A stretch of DNA of 64,000 nucleotides from Perca fluviatilis (taxonomy: Eukaryota > Chordata > Actinopteri > Perciformes > Percidae): NCBI RefSeq assembly GCF_010015445.1, contig NC_053121.1, positions 31,602,434 through 31,666,433 on the forward strand. Direction: 5' to 3'. A program made the position numbers and the translations under genes. The first letter of the stretch is position 1; every line of letters starts with the position of its first letter. The notes beneath the pieces are model-generated. The model ran no database searches, had not been told where the DNA came from, and saw nothing but the letters and a program-made list of their open reading frames with translations. Shown in pieces: positions 22,274 through 35,170 of the stretch.

Positions 22274-25200
22274 AACAAAAGTTGAATAATACACTTCTAG
22301 AGACAATATACAATGAAACATTTCTAAAAACTAATTGTTTTCTAAAAAGAATGCAAATCACATGTCAGTCAGTCTGGCATTTATTTCATTAGTAAAGAAG
22401 TACATAACATGTATTTTCTGCATTTTCTCCTTTCAGTCTGTTTTGCTGGAAACTGATATGATGTAGTCAGCATTACCGTATAAACTGAAAAAATATGAAG
22501 GTGACTCATTGGTAAAAAAAATAAAAAGAATTGTTTCTGGGAATAAAAATCTACAAAATCAACAACCATACACACATGAATCAATTATTTTCCCACCTCT
22601 AATAGCTATTCTCCAGAGAACAACAAGGCAGTTGCAGTAAGAATATGTTTATACAGTTCCCAAAAGTCAAGACTGAACCATGCTCAAAGTTGCAGAGTTG
22701 TTTAGAATAAACTACAGTGGACATGTTCCTCAACAAATTCTGTTTGTTTAATAGTTTTTGGAGAGAGGTGGAGTTACGGAGACACAAGCTGTGGCCACAC
22801 AGACAATACTTAGCAGGATTAATTCATTGACAAACGAGAAGAATACAGCCTGGTGACAGTGCATTTCCTTATCAGACTGTTCACTTTATGTAATAAACCT
22901 GAATGAAAATCCACAACACTTCTACAACAAAAATCTGCTCACATGTTTTTTTTCATGTTGAGCGGTTACATATGGCTGTAGCTCATAAAGGCCTAAATCA
23001 ACCAAACACATGTGCCCATTTGATAACCCCAGTGCCATAGTTGCAGTTACATAAAATGTGACATTTAAATGGTGAGTGGTCCAGTTACACCTTGACATTT
23101 GTAAACATGAAAGAGTGAACAAAGGATTGCCTTGTTTTTCATTTTCAGTACTCCTTTTCTCTATTTTGGCATGCCAGAGGTAACAAAATCCCAGGGGTTC
23201 TGAAACCATAAATTACCATGTATAAAATTTTACTTGAAGCAAGAAAGAGGAACATTTGAGTCACGTGTAAATGAATGCATGGTCATGGCATCCTCATTGC
23301 TGTTGTTTTATCTTAACCAAACTTAGTCATCATCTTTCTTCAGGAAATATTTCGGGACAGTCTTTTGTAGTGGAGATACTTTACATAATATTCAGACTGA
23401 CGCTTCTGCTTCGACTATAAATCTTCTGTACAGTGAACATGGCTGATACTGGATATTTGTTAAGTCGCATGTTCTGTAGCAACATAACAGCTGATGTATC
23501 ATTTAGGAAATTCAGTAATTATGTGCTGAGCATTCATCCACTTCCATGGAGAGTGCCAGACTTTTAGTTGAGCCCAGTACAACCACTCCATTACACTGTA
23601 CTGCTGGACAGCAGCTATGCTATATTAATAAGATCTTGTTGCTCATTGGTTAGACATGACAATAACACCTAACAGGGTCGGGGTTTGGTTTCTTCTTGGG
23701 TCAGAAGAAATGCACACAGTGAAATGTGCATGGAAAATCCTGATGCCACGTGTAGGCAATCAAATGAACTCTAAGAGGAAAATTCTAGTTCACATGTAAT
23801 TAGACACCATGGTATTTCAGAATTTGGTAAATGGCTTTAGCTTTCACTGCAACATCACATTTTAGGCATACAGTAAATTTAAGGTTGATTCTTATAGTGT
23901 GTCTTGTGGGTTCAACCTTCCTCCACGGTGACATTCCAATATAAAATTGCTCCATTTTCAGAATATTAATAACAATCCTTAGATTCTGCAGAGATACAGC
24001 CAAAGGTCTGTCACAAGACTACGCTTATGGTTCTGATCAGATCTTTGAGTGAACATTACGGAGAGTCTTTGCAGCACAGTCAGAGTTACAATCTTTGATG
24101 GTGGCAGTTCAGTCCAGAGGAAGACTTTTTCTTCTCTTCCCAGGGTGAATTCACTTGTCCTGGCCTTCAAAGCTCTTGGCAGATTAACACAGCAACAGTG
24201 CTGTGTGATTTGGCCGGCCATGTAATTTATGTACCTTCTCTGGCTCACGGTTTCCACTCTGCACCTGTTCAGAGCCTACAATAAGTACTGTTTCCATGAC
24301 AGGGCCGCTTTGTAGAGATGGTGACAGTGGAGGTGGGTGCACCGGTCAGAGCTTTAAAAAAAAAATAAAAAAACTGCACACCATTCTCTTATTTTATTCT
24401 CCTTTCGACTTGTACAAGAAAGGGAGAACTTTAGGGGGTCGGAGGCTTTGGGGTGCACTTCCAGGCCAACCAATAAATCAGTGTAGGCGAGATAGATTCA
24501 TCGATAGGAGAAAAAACATAAAAGCCCTCCATTGTAGTAATGTAGACAAGGTGTGCAGGTTCGTTCCTCTGCTGCTCACAACTCTCTCAAGATGGATACC
24601 CAGCAAGCTTGCAAGGTTCCACTTAGCAGCACCTTCCGCTGAGACATGGAATCGGAAGACACTCCAAATGTTTCGCATTAAGGTTTCACCATCGCTGGAG
24701 CTGTGGAGTTGGGAACCAGGGGTGAGTGGGGGACAGTTAAGGGTGTGGGTTGTGGGATTTATTGCAAGAGGTACGGCCAGAATGGCGGTGGGTGCTGCGA
24801 TGGGTGAGACCAAGTGTTCATAAAGATGTCACAAGAAAACTTCAGGAGACACAAAGTCTCAATTTCAGCCAAGGTGCTGCCAGCCAGATGTGAAGGCACA
24901 AAGCAGCAACTGGATCACAACCTGTCCGTCCTCCGTGCCAAATCTGAAGCTAACAGGCAGAACCTTGGAGTTCTTTTGAAGTGGGTGCCAGAAAGGTGTC
25001 CAGACCCTTAACGACCTGCAATTTATTACATCACCATCCAGCTAGGAGTGAAAGGTTGAAGTTTGTCCAGTGAAACGTCTCTTCATCCCCTCTTTTGTCT
25101 CAGTGCCTCCCTTTACTCAGTTTTATTCCTCCCATTCTCTTCTTTCCCTGCACCTGTTTAACACCTTGACTTCATTAATGACCTTTGCCAATCTGCTGTT

Positions 25201-25899
25201 GAGTGTCTTATGTCACTGTTGCCTTCAGAGGGATGCAGCTGGCCGAGCAAACAAGGGTTGCATGCGATCTTGGGGCCCACTGGACCTCTTTCACGCTCCC
25301 AGAACACTTTCCTCCTAATAAACAGTGTCAGAATCAGACATTCATAGATTAGAGCGAGAGCCAAACAGATATCAAGAATTTAATATGGTAGTTAGCATGA
25401 TACAGGAAGACTACAGCTGTGGATGGGGTGTATGTAAATTCACTAGTGTGAGATTTATGGAGCAAAACCAGAATAGAGAGGGTAAAGTCATTTATATTAT
25501 ATTATGTAATATTAATCGTGTAATGGATAGTATTTAATCATGAAATGGCTAAAGAGTGTGGTACACTTGTTAACTTTTAGATTTATAACTGGGATAAAGG
25601 CCTGCATTATTTAAATGGTAGATTAAATACATTTCTGTAACATTTAAAAGACTGAAAAGAAAGCTTATCCCAGTTGGAGATGTGATAACATATGGGATTA
25701 TTAGCTTACACATATCTGTTATCACACCATTTTATATTTTGAAATGTTCCCTGCACTCCACGCCTCAAGTAGAAAAAAAAATAATCCCTTTCAGTTGATG
25801 TTAAGTGAAAGTACTGTTTGACCTGGGAGTGACTCAGGCCAAGACCAGATGGCCTGGTAAATTAATAAAAAAAAAGCAAAGCCATGTGAAACAAAGCAT
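22269..25899. other. Unique non-coding sequence
   Basis: No dispersed repeat is recognised. The longest frame (175 codons, plus, 24296-24823) contains a Lys run from an A-tract and no domain, and a shorter frame opposes it on the minus strand, so it is not called a gene. An A-tract lies at 24356-24380. Confidence 0.45.
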
Positions 25900-26570
25900 A
25901 TGGACTGGAAACAGCAAATTCCAAGGGGATTCCCCCGCCTTTTATTGAGACAAGTGTGCGGCAACATTTAACTGAAACAAAATGTGAGCAAATTTGTACC
26001 CGTAAACGTGAAATTACTTTAGCTCATTTTAATGCCCCTGTCTCTTCAATGCTGCCAAATAAGTCTTTGAGGCTTTGCACAGTCATGCGCAAAAGAAACA
26101 GTGTGATGTATACGGAGAGGGAGGTGGGAGGGGGGGGGGAGAATCAAAGAAAATATCCGGCAAGATTTACAACTCTGGTGAAACATTTCCACTGCTGCTC
26201 AAGCAGAAGCAGCAGCAGTAGGCCTAAGTGTTTCAAACCAGAGGTCTGACAGCGCAGGAAAGGTGGCAGGGCGGTGGGGAGGGGGTGGGGGACGCCTCAA
26301 AAATGGCTTTATGACTCTTGTTATCAGGTCTAAATAAATCAATAAAATTCCCACTTAAGGGAGGCTAACATATTTCATTCTTCAGCTGTTATTGATAACT
26401 CCAGGCCATTTGGCCCGCCTGGAGTTTTATTTTTTAAAAGTCATGATGCTTCAATTTGTATAGATATGCAGCTTGATGTACTGCAGGTGTGAGGTTTTGA
26501 TGTTTGAAGAGCATAAACCTGCGGCGTGAACCGCACGGAAAACTCCACAGCCCCCTGTAGCATTATTTAA
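25900..26570. promoter_or_regulatory. Candidate conserved non-coding element pair
   Basis: Block one (25920-26100) has ccgccttttattgagacaag, gaaattactttagctcattt and agtcatgcgcaaaag. Block two (26300-26570) has gttatcaggtctaaataaat, gctgttattgataactccag and a ggccatttggcc palindrome. A G-run and an AGC-rich stretch separate them. CDX/HOX-type TTTATT words recur. This is inference only. Confidence 0.3.
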
Positions 26571-27189
26571 TCTGTAAACCAGATTTAGCAACAGTGTTGT
26601 TTCAGTATTACATAATATTGTATTATGAAGACATCAAGTAAAATAATAAAAGGCAGGAGCAGAAAAAAAAGGCCAATAGATTCATTTCACAAGTGCTTTA
26701 TTTTGCACGATTCACCTACTGTGTTCTAGACTGACAAATAATGTGCTGAACTCAAACGTAGCACTTGGTGAACACATTTTTGGCTTGACGATTAAACATG
26801 TTTTCTGTTGTTACACATGTAAAGAGGATTTAGTGTAGACACACAGATCTGTCTGTTGTGCCCACTTGGTGTACAGGCTTGATGATGTGTCTGGTCATTT
26901 CCCAGATTTTGATTCTCTACATTTTAAATCAACAGAAGTGTTTGAACAGGCTGAACTTTTTTGGAACAGGTGGAAATGTTGCATCCATTTAGCTATTCCT
27001 TACAAAGAAGGAAGTGTTTATTGTGTCAATGGAATTTCAAAAATAAACTGAGATAGACAAGGAAATCCTTCCAGCCTGTGCTGTTCATCCCAACTTACAA
27101 ACTAAAACAAAATGCTTGCCTGTAACATCTGTCTCCACATGTTTGTCTTTGTTCCTTATAAGTCACAGAGGCATTTCACAAGCTCTGAA

Positions 27190-27370
27190 AAACCGGATGA
27201 GTCTTCCTATTTCCTTTGTTAATTAATTTCAAGGCCCAGTCTTTGTGTTTGTTAAAAGTATTCGCAGGCTGTAAATTATGATCCTACATTTTAGTGAGCT
27301 CAATTTCATTTTAAAACTGTCAAAAATGTAATTGCTTGAGTGTCATGAATGTAATTAGAACAACCTCCGA
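27190..27370. promoter_or_regulatory. Candidate conserved non-coding element
   Basis: A compact block rich in homeodomain and SOX-like words: cctttgttaattaatttc, gctgtaaattatgatcc, gtgtcatgaatgtaattag. There are no repeats and no coding potential. Confidence 0.3.
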
Positions 27371-27923
27371 AGTAAAGAAAATATATACAGATATACAGTC
27401 TTATTTGTGTTCATTAAGCTTGTCTAATAATGTTTTTTATGAAAACAAAAACATGATTGCGCAATTTGATAATCAGGAAACTATCAAATGAGCTGCTAGA
27501 TGGATGTTTGGGACTATGTTTACATGTGTTTGATGTGTGTGAGTGCATTGAAAGTGTGTCTGAATGTGTGTAATGTGAAGGGGAAGTCCCGTCTTAGTAT
27601 ACTGTAAATTACAGCGTGTAGTTGTGTTAGGACATACTTTGGTACTAGAAACAAGATAACTGGAATATGGGAGTTGGGGGAGGGTGCCATGCTTCCCACT
27701 CATGCTTCCCGCTCCCCATGCCTCGCACGGCGGGGGGCTCCTGGATGGCACTGTCGCCCATATGGTCAATCACTCAAGCAGGGCCGAGGTGTTTTCAAAG
27801 GGACCTTGACCTAGCAACTTGATGCGGGACTGTCTCCACAGGGGTCAGCGGCCGTCTGGGCAGGAGAGGCCAATCTCCTTTGAGAGAGAGATATATCCAC
27901 TCTTGAGTTATAAGCTCTCCCCC

Positions 27924-27925
<2 letters not shown>

Positions 27926-27961
<36 letters not shown>

Positions 27962-27963
27962 AC
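27926..27963. repeat. (CA)n microsatellite after C run
   Basis: A short C run passes into about 18 CA units. Confidence 0.95.
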
Positions 27964-28342
27964 CCTCAACCATTTCCATGTATAGCAAACAGGGCTGCTA
28001 ATGGGCCAGAGACCATGACCCTGAGAGACGGACAAACAAACGAGGAGGGAGCTCGACATGAGACGAAGTTGACTAACCAGCCTCTTATTTACGACTTTGT
28101 TTCTACTTCTTTTTTTTTTTTTTCAGACATTTAGCTGTAATGTAAGTAAATACTGTCTCAAACTGTAGCATGGCTCCTGTAACTTTAAAAAGGAATATAT
28201 ACTGTATAATAAAACACAGTTTTATGAATAATTTATCCATTAACTGAGGTTCCATTCAGCCCAAGATTATTTGTTCTAGGAGATTGATCAGTCCTTAGCG
28301 GAATAGATTAAGCACATAAGAAGTTGGGTAGTTTAATGATAG

Positions 28343-28525
28343 CCAGACAGATTATTTCGAGAGGATGAGGACGGAGGAATAAATGGTGGCTGGCAGTTCA
28401 AGAGTGGGCTCTGTGAGATGGCTAGGGTGGCTGCGTTTGAAAAGATGTCATACCAATGGTTTGCCATATTGGATGTCTACACGGGAAAATGGGGAGGGTA
28501 CTTGAGTTTTCTGGAGGGCTCCTAA
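28343..28525 (+). pseudogene. C-terminal end of a LINE ORF2 (L1/Tx1-like)
   Basis: A 60-codon open frame ends with ARVAAFEKMSYQWFAILDVY followed by TGKWGGYLSFLEGS and a stop at 28523-28525. A block of this kind (FEK.SY..F..LD.Y..KWG.YL.FLE) sits at the very C-terminus of the polyprotein in L1/Tx1-type fish LINEs, as I recall. A T- and G-rich 3' UTR-like tract follows. The frame is closed upstream by a tag at 28340-28342, so nearly all of ORF2 is missing: a 5'-truncated dead copy. Confidence 0.6.
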
Positions 28526-28770
28526 GAAGCTTTGTGCTGGGGCGAGACGTGATGGGCTTATGGTGTTTATTTGGTCTATAGTTTATTGTCTATTTTGTTA
28601 TTATTTTGTTGTATTGTCTTGAATATTGTAGTTGTTGTGTCATCTTTTCTTGTTTTTTGTCTGGGTGGGTGGTGATGACAAAGGGGGGTGGGTATATTCA
28701 TGTTGCAAGTTGTATGTTTTGTGTGTTGTGTTAAAAATGAAATATACATTGTTAATCACAAAAATACAAT
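28526..28770 (+). repeat. LINE 3' UTR-like tail
   Basis: It directly follows the ORF2 end: tttggtctatagtttattgt, gttattattttgttgtattg, a gggtgggtggtgatgacaaa patch and a closing ttaaaaatgaaatatacatt. The 3' edge is approximate; no target-site duplication was found. Confidence 0.5.
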
Positions 28771-30748
28771 TCAAACGTACAAATAGATGGTGATTTACTT
28801 TATTTTGTACTTATTGGTGGTAGCGGGCTAGCTAAAAAGGTAATTAGCTTATGCCATAGGATAGTACGGCTACTAAAAAATAGCTGACCTAAACATTGCT
28901 TTCAACAGACCAAATACAAACGGTCACAGCAAGATGAACACCTTGACATGTACATAAACCCGTACAATTTTAATTAAAATATAATATTTTTCACTAGAGC
29001 AATAACGAATGAAGCCATACGATTAAACAAAGTCAACTAACAAGGGATCCTGAAAGTCAAATTTCATTTACATTTGGTAAATTACGATGTTACGACGATA
29101 ACATGATCATATTTTCAGCCCAGTCCATATTGATAGCTGAAGAATTTCTTGGGGTTGGGAAGGTCAAGGGAAGAACCCCGTCGAGAATGCAAGGGAGTGA
29201 CTATAGATTCAATTTCTCAGTCTCAAGACGGCGTTTACGAGTCTGTGACATTATCCACAGCGACAAAGTCTCACATCTGCACAGATTTTCAGCTGTTAGA
29301 GTCATTCACAGAGGCTGCAGACGGGAACGGGTGCGGCCTCGCGTTATCAGTGAAATGCAGGACGGGAACTGAAAACAACACAATGCTAAAACACTGCCAT
29401 ATTGGATGAACTAATAAACATTTCTAAAATTAAATACTTTGATTCATTTTGGTAACTCATTTGGTTTGAAAATATGAGAAATGCTTTTGCAGTTAAAATG
29501 TCAAGGGAAATTAATAAGCAGTATTTGTAAATCTCAAGCTTTTCCTGCTCATGAGATTTGATGGATTGATGGATCAGGATTTAGCAGACTTTTCCTCCCT
29601 CCTTCCAGAATTCAGTTCCTCTGACAGAAATCTAACAGTTTCCCAAGACAAAAAACATAAACCCAGGGTTTTACAAGGATAACACGGTTCATGGCAAATA
29701 TGTCCTTTACTCAGATGTCTGGCTCTATACCACACATGGAATAAAAACCTGGTCTGATTTGACTGAATGCCAAGCCTGGCTGGGCTCACTTTTTCTTCTC
29801 TTTTTTTCATTTTTAGCATTACAGAATCCTTTCCAATTGCACACTTGCTTACAATTGAATATATTTTTTAGAATACTATTAACACTTCTAATATAAAACC
29901 AAATATTAATAAAAATGAAGTTGCAATTTTATTAGAGCAGACAAACCTCTAATTTTCTCATCTGTCCAGTACTCTACTAAGGCAAGTAAGTAATGGGAAC
30001 GGTTTGACTGTCAAAAGCAGAAATTCATAGTGATTGCATGATTCATTGTTTGCTTTAACAACGTGATGGGTGTACGGTTTATCACAACAGAGTAGTTCAA
30101 GAGCCATACAGTGCTTGTTGATAAATGTGGTCATTTAAAGCACTGATATATCTGTGTCAATTATTGGATTGTCATACCAAAAAATAAAATCACAAATCAT
30201 GGTATAATGCAACTTTAAACTCACACGAAATACTCCTCATAGTGCACTGAGTGTGTTCAATACTGCACACAGGGACCTGCAGAGGCACCATTTTAAAAAC
30301 AATATAGTGCATACATACAGTACACAAATAAAGAAAAATTCCATTGGTCTTTAGAGTAGCAAGCAACAAACAGAAAGCTTTTCAGCTAACTGGAAATGCA
30401 TTAAATGTTCATATTTGTGAAGGTAAAGAGTTGAAATGCCTTCTCAGACTCACAGATATCACTGCTGCTGGATTCAGGCTTCAGAACTGTAACATCAGTA
30501 CAGTATTTGTTTTGCTGCAGCTTGAAGCTGAAGACATTTGTACTTGGCAATGACTTTCCTATTTGATTTCATAATACTATTTTTGTGGCACTGACTGCAG
30601 TTTTTGATTTGCATTCAATACAAAACCTCTGTTTCTCAAGCAAGTCCAAAAACAGTGAATGGATCACTGTTAGCTGCAGGGTGCATCTGTCTGTACTGCG
30701 GCTGACCCCGAGCTCTGACTTTTCTCTGGAGGGCGTTCAGTGAAAAGA
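28771..30748. other. Unique sequence
   Basis: The segment 29140-29380 is GC-richer with two overlapping plus-strand frames (86-89 codons) that lack any recognisable motif. Elsewhere I see nothing beyond AT-rich unique sequence. Confidence 0.4.
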
Positions 30749-30775
30749 GATTTTCCCCACCGGGATCAATAAAGT
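30749..30775 (+). repeat. 3' tail motif of a teleost retroposon
   Basis: gattttccccaccgggatca followed by ataaagt is a second copy of the tail type at 15824. The preceding 70 bp (ctgtctgtactgcggctgac...) may belong to the same insertion. Confidence 0.5.
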
Positions 30776-30849
30776 CCTACATTATTGTTATGTACTCTGG
30801 AAGATCTAACAAACAGGAGAGAAGCCCAGCTAGAAGTCTCCACTGCTAT

Positions 30850-31340
30850 ACATGGCTGCGGACTGCTGTTGTCAGCATTTTCCTTCTGGTCTCCTCTTTC
30901 AGCTGCCCAGTCGCTCAGCGCGCCCTCCTTTTGGGGTTGATCATGAATCATGGAAATTGATTATGCTGTCACATGTCAAATCCCCCTGCCCAGGGCTTGA
31001 CCGCAGAGTGTGTGACTGCAGGTCGGTCAAGCCTGCTTAAGGGATGCACTGCTGGCTGCCCTGGAGAAGGGCCAGTCCGCTGGACTGCCCCTGCAGGGTC
31101 ACACAGCATCCTACCGTAGCAAATGGAAGAGTATCACTCACGTCGGCGGGAAGGAATGAAGATGTCCTGCTTAAAATACCAGAGTCCAGCCATCACCGCC
31201 CGTCCTGCTCCTGACTGTTTTCAACCGGTCCAGCTTCTCGTCACCACTTTCCTTGTGTCATCTGTCTCTATCAGTGCGCTATGCTAATGATTAAAGACCA
31301 TTCCTCACCGACTTCTAGTCAAATTCTTGGAGAAGTCTTG
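30850..31340. promoter_or_regulatory. Candidate conserved non-coding element
   Basis: The block has a PBX/MEIS-like tgattatgctgtca (30958-30971), cagggcttgaccgcagag, tcaagcctgcttaaggg and a POU-like atgctaatgattaaag (31281-31296). It is unique, GC-balanced and free of simple repeats over nearly 500 bp. No frame is convincing. Confidence 0.38.
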
Positions 31341-31999
31341 AATGACATCATGAGATGCCAGAGGACATCTTGGGGTTTTGAATATCTTTGTCTCATCACA
31401 TGTAAGAAACACACAAGAGTGATTGAGTGAAACATGAGGAGGACACTGATCCCCTCAAAATGAAGCATACACTATAAATTGCTCTTCCTAGAACTTAAAT
31501 TTGCAGAATCAGTGCAGCGACAAAATCAATTTAATTCAGAAAGACTAAAGATATGCAACTGTAAACCAGAAAAAAAGACAACTGTCCACACTCTTTTTTC
31601 TGGTTATGATGCAAAAAAAATAAATAAAAAAGAAACACACAATTCACACTGCAACACTGCTACAGAAAATAAAGCTTATCACAATCAGATATTTACATCA
31701 TTAACTTGGACCAAACTTCCTTTCCTTTTGGGACTATTTCTCTGTGCAAACAGTAAAACTATGCAGGATATTTAGTCATTCATTGAGAAAAGAAATACTT
31801 TTCAAGACGGATGTTTTTTAACTTAACTTCCAAGTGTTTGTACTTTATCACATCAAGGTTATTTTTCAGCTGCTTCTGGCACACCTTTGCCTTTAACCCA
31901 GAGTTTCCTACAGACTCCCCTTAATGATTCCTGCAGATTGTTGTTCTTTTTTATTGTGAAGATAAATCTGCTGTAACAAGCTGAAAACACTCATAAATC

Positions 32000-32190
32000 T
32001 GGGCCTTGGCTCAGGTTGCAACGAGACTTTAAGGGTCAGTGTTGCTATGGCGACGCATCAATCCTTCAAGGGGCCGAGGCGTGCACTATAAAAGAGGTGA
32101 GTGTCTGTGACAGTGTTACTGTTGTTATTGTGGGCTCGCCATTAAAGCCTTTTTAAACGACGCAGACTGAAGGGCCACTTAACCTCTCTC
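32000..32190 (+). promoter_or_regulatory. Promoter-like or enhancer-like block
   Basis: An X-box-like gttgctatggcgac (32041-32054) is followed 31 bp later by a TATA-box-like ctataaaag (32086-32094) and then by AG/GTGAGT (32095-32102), a good splice donor shape. Further on lies ctcgccattaaagcc. The donor lies too close to the TATA box to serve a transcript started there, so the promoter reading is tentative. The block is otherwise unique and motif-dense. Confidence 0.35.
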
Positions 32191-32984
32191 AGGCATGTCT
32201 GCACCTCAGACCTTTCTGGATCATTGTTGAATCAGCAAATTTCCAATTCTGCTTGTTACTGTACTAAACCTTTCCAACATTTGATTCAAACATTATTTAT
32301 GCAGGGAGGGATTTGCAGAGGATGTACGTAGTTTTTAAGGAATGCCCTGCTTCACTTTCATACTTTAACCTCTGGGAGCTGCTCTGTCCTTCCCAGTTCT
32401 TTCCAGATAAAGGTTTAACACCTTGCTCAAGGGACTCTGAACACAAGCTCACAAGGAAAGGGAGAGTGCCATTCACTTACACCTGCCAAGATCATCCTAG
32501 CTGGAGTTTCCAATTCGGCGCCCTCCACTAAAAAGCCTTGATTCTTAATTTTTAGGATGCTTTCCAACACTTTGTTTTTGGAAGCCTGCAAACTGGCAGT
32601 TCAGTCAGAATGTGGGTACTCCACCTAAAAACATTTTTCTGCAGACCAAGAAAGTGCAACAGGACAAGGTACTCCGTTTTAGTTGAATGGGGTAAAGTCA
32701 AAGTCAAAATGCAATGGCGAAATGCAAAGAATCCACGTGAACACTTAATGATAATACCAGAAATGTCATTCTTGTGTTTTAGCAAGAAAAAAGAGGAGAT
32801 CAAGTACCTCACAGATACAAGAGCAGAAAATAACATGAGTAATATTCAGCAGTCATTCGACAATTGTACTAGGAATTAAAGAAAAAACAGTAAATGAATG
32901 TTGACACTGAATGCAAATGCATAATCGTCCAATATGAACATTGTGTTTGTCCAGTGGTTTTTAAATTAAACTTAATTTGCCATT

Positions 32985-33310
32985 AGAGACAAATGACAGA
33001 CCAAGCATGTATCAGCAGATCAAAGACAAACACTCTGTCATCATTTGGTCTGCTGCTCGTTGTTTCTTGAGCTTCCAGCGGCAACATCCGTCCGATGGAG
33101 TGCACTCCCAACAAGGTGTCCCAGCAAAGAGCCAGACTACGTGCTGAAAGACGCATCTCACGCTCAACCTTCACTCTGTCCCAAACAAAGCAATCTCTTG
33201 TTCATTTATCTTTCCAGGGACGGTTCCCTCTCCACCATATTAATGAATGCCAGTTGTTAGTGTGCTTCACAATCAGGAACTTCAAATTTGGCCAGGGATC
33301 AATTGGATTC
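32985..33310. promoter_or_regulatory. Candidate conserved non-coding element
   Basis: The unique block contains tcatcatttggtctgctgct, aaacaaagcaatctcttgtt, ccatattaatgaatgcc and gggatcaattggattc. Several stop-poor frames (33045-33260, 33095-33427) overlap without signature. Confidence 0.33.
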
Positions 33311-33833
33311 AAAATGCTTTTCAGGACCCTGTTATGTGTGCTGATCAATCATTCGACCCTCTCTTTATTCTTTTATATCGACTGTTTGGTAACAAATAAA
33401 GGCATTCATCACACTGTTTTTATGTGATGAAGACACACAGCAGGGTGTAGCATTGGTTTTGTATAAAACCATTGAGAGTATTATACAAAACATATTTTTT
33501 AAAGTTTTAAAAGCTTTTCAAACAGACATTATGAGATATTCATTCATTTAATTATATCTGAGATTTATTTAATCGTCTTCCTTGGGTAGATAAGGGTTTA
33601 TATAGTGTATACAGCATATGTACCGCTTGAAAAATGGTCTGTTTTTCTTTTTCCACAAACCCTGCAGAGGTTCTTCACACTTTTCCTTCTTCTTCTATAA
33701 TTGAACTGTGCAACATGCTGTAGGCTAATCACAACTATGGTATATTCAGATAAATATCTTCTATCTACTATGATTTCCTCATTTTTTTATTAAAAGCCAA
33801 GGAAACTTTTGTTTTTCATCTACTGCAGGTCTC

Positions 33834-34073
33834 ATGTGTTCTTCTTCACTTTGTGTTGCATTGCTTTCACTGATTAGAGGCTATTGGGTTCAGGCTCAAG
33901 ACATTTTCTGTCCACTCCCCGCAAAAAGGTTTCGACGAATTACACCACAACCAAAACCCTTCATTTTGGACGTCAATATTTTAGATCCTAAGCAGCTAGC
34001 CACAAAAAAATATGAGTTCTTTTCAAATACTTCGACCCAACGATGGGGTTGCCATGAGACAACAAACCTTTGA
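33834..34073 (+). CDS. Small ORF with signal-peptide-like start, unidentified
   Basis: A 79-codon ATG frame begins MCSSSLCVALLSLIRGYWVQ, with a hydrophobic segment (residues 5-14) and a plausible cleavage after AQ, then a basic stretch AKRFRR and a tail with two cysteines. A T-rich tract ending in ctactgcag lies just upstream, so an exon start is conceivable. Hydrophobicity is modest, no family is recognised, and no donor or poly(A) context was established. It may equally be a chance frame. Confidence 0.15.
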   Translation: MCSSSLCVALLSLIRGYWVQAQDIFCPLPAKRFRRITPQPKPFILDVNILDPKQLATKKYEFFSNTSTQRWGCHETTNL

Positions 34074-34504
34074 CAGAGTTGCTGGAGTCTGAGTAAACAG
34101 GCAGATTAAATGCACTTCAAATCCTCTATCAACATCTCCATGCATAATGACAGCTAAACGAAATACACATTTCCTTGTATTAGGGGGAAAAGAGAAAGAA
34201 ATAATGAATTCAAAATAGCTGTGGTTGTGTGCTTTCCTAGAGCATCTGTTTAAGATCTGTTTCCATTTTTGCTCATTAAACCCTTCTTCACTCTTAAGAT
34301 CAGGATGGTCTTCAATATAAGCTCATGACTGCTGCAGAATGCTACACGATACGTTGATTCTTCTGACGGCTGCCAAAGCTGGTTATTACTCCAATCAAGC
34401 TTTCATCAATTACTTAGCTCTTCCTTGCCATGCAGATCAAACAGCGCTGGTCACATTTCATTCTGGACCATTCTGGCTGCGACAGGAATAAGAAACCAGT
34501 GAGG

Positions 34505-34521
34505 AAGAAAGAAAGAAAGAA
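34505..34521. repeat. Short (GAAA)n run
   Basis: About four GAAA units. Confidence 0.85.
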
Positions 34522-34869
34522 GTGGATATTGCAGATTAATAGAAACCATTCAAAAATGCAGTCATAAATTGTAATCACATGTGAAATGTCTTTGTCTTAA
34601 TGTTACTGAGAAGAAACATACATAAACTAGTTCACAGAAAGGCAAAATATGCATGTCCATTTTTTATTCTCTTATTTTTTAAGAATTATTTAGAGTAGGC
34701 AGTAACTTTGTATCCCATTATTTTATATTTTGTACACTAAAATGTGCCATGTTTGCCTGAAAGTTTCCGCTGCATAATGTCATTAGATTATATGCCAGAC
34801 CTCTGAAACGTTCAGTTTAAGAAAGCCATTGTTGTCTTTTAGGATTCTCCCCAAGTCTCCCAGTTCTTG

Positions 34870-35170
34870 ATACATCTACCAACATTTGTCAAACACTACA
34901 CATTGGATCTTTCAGGCAGTAAAGTGTAATAATGTCCTGTAATTTCCACAATATGCCTCTAATCTTAGCTAATGAAATTGTCATCTGACACTGTATTGTT
35001 TGAGTAGCGTGTGAGGAAGAGACAATTTGTAATCGCCTGCAATGAAATGGTTTCCCAAGAGGCCTATCCATCACATAATCTTATTGTCTGGAAGATGAGA
35101 AATGCATTTAGCTATCTTGTCATTTTCCCTCCAAAAAATGTCTCTGTAAGCATGCAAATGTCCCTTGTCA
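34870..35170. promoter_or_regulatory. Candidate conserved non-coding element
   Basis: The block contains tctaatcttagctaatgaaa, ttgtcatctgacactgtatt, gacaatttgtaatcgcctgc and atgcatttagctatcttgtc, i.e. many homeodomain (TAAT), TALE (TGTCA) and SOX-like words in unique sequence. The 135-codon minus-strand frame running through 35071-35478 shows no domain. Confidence 0.38.

Noticed and set aside
21883..22321. Poly-Lys/poly-Phe frames
   Set aside because: Translation of homopolymer runs.
24296..24823. 175-codon plus-strand open frame
   Set aside because: It includes a Lys run from an A-tract, has an opposing frame, and shows no domain, splice or signal pattern.
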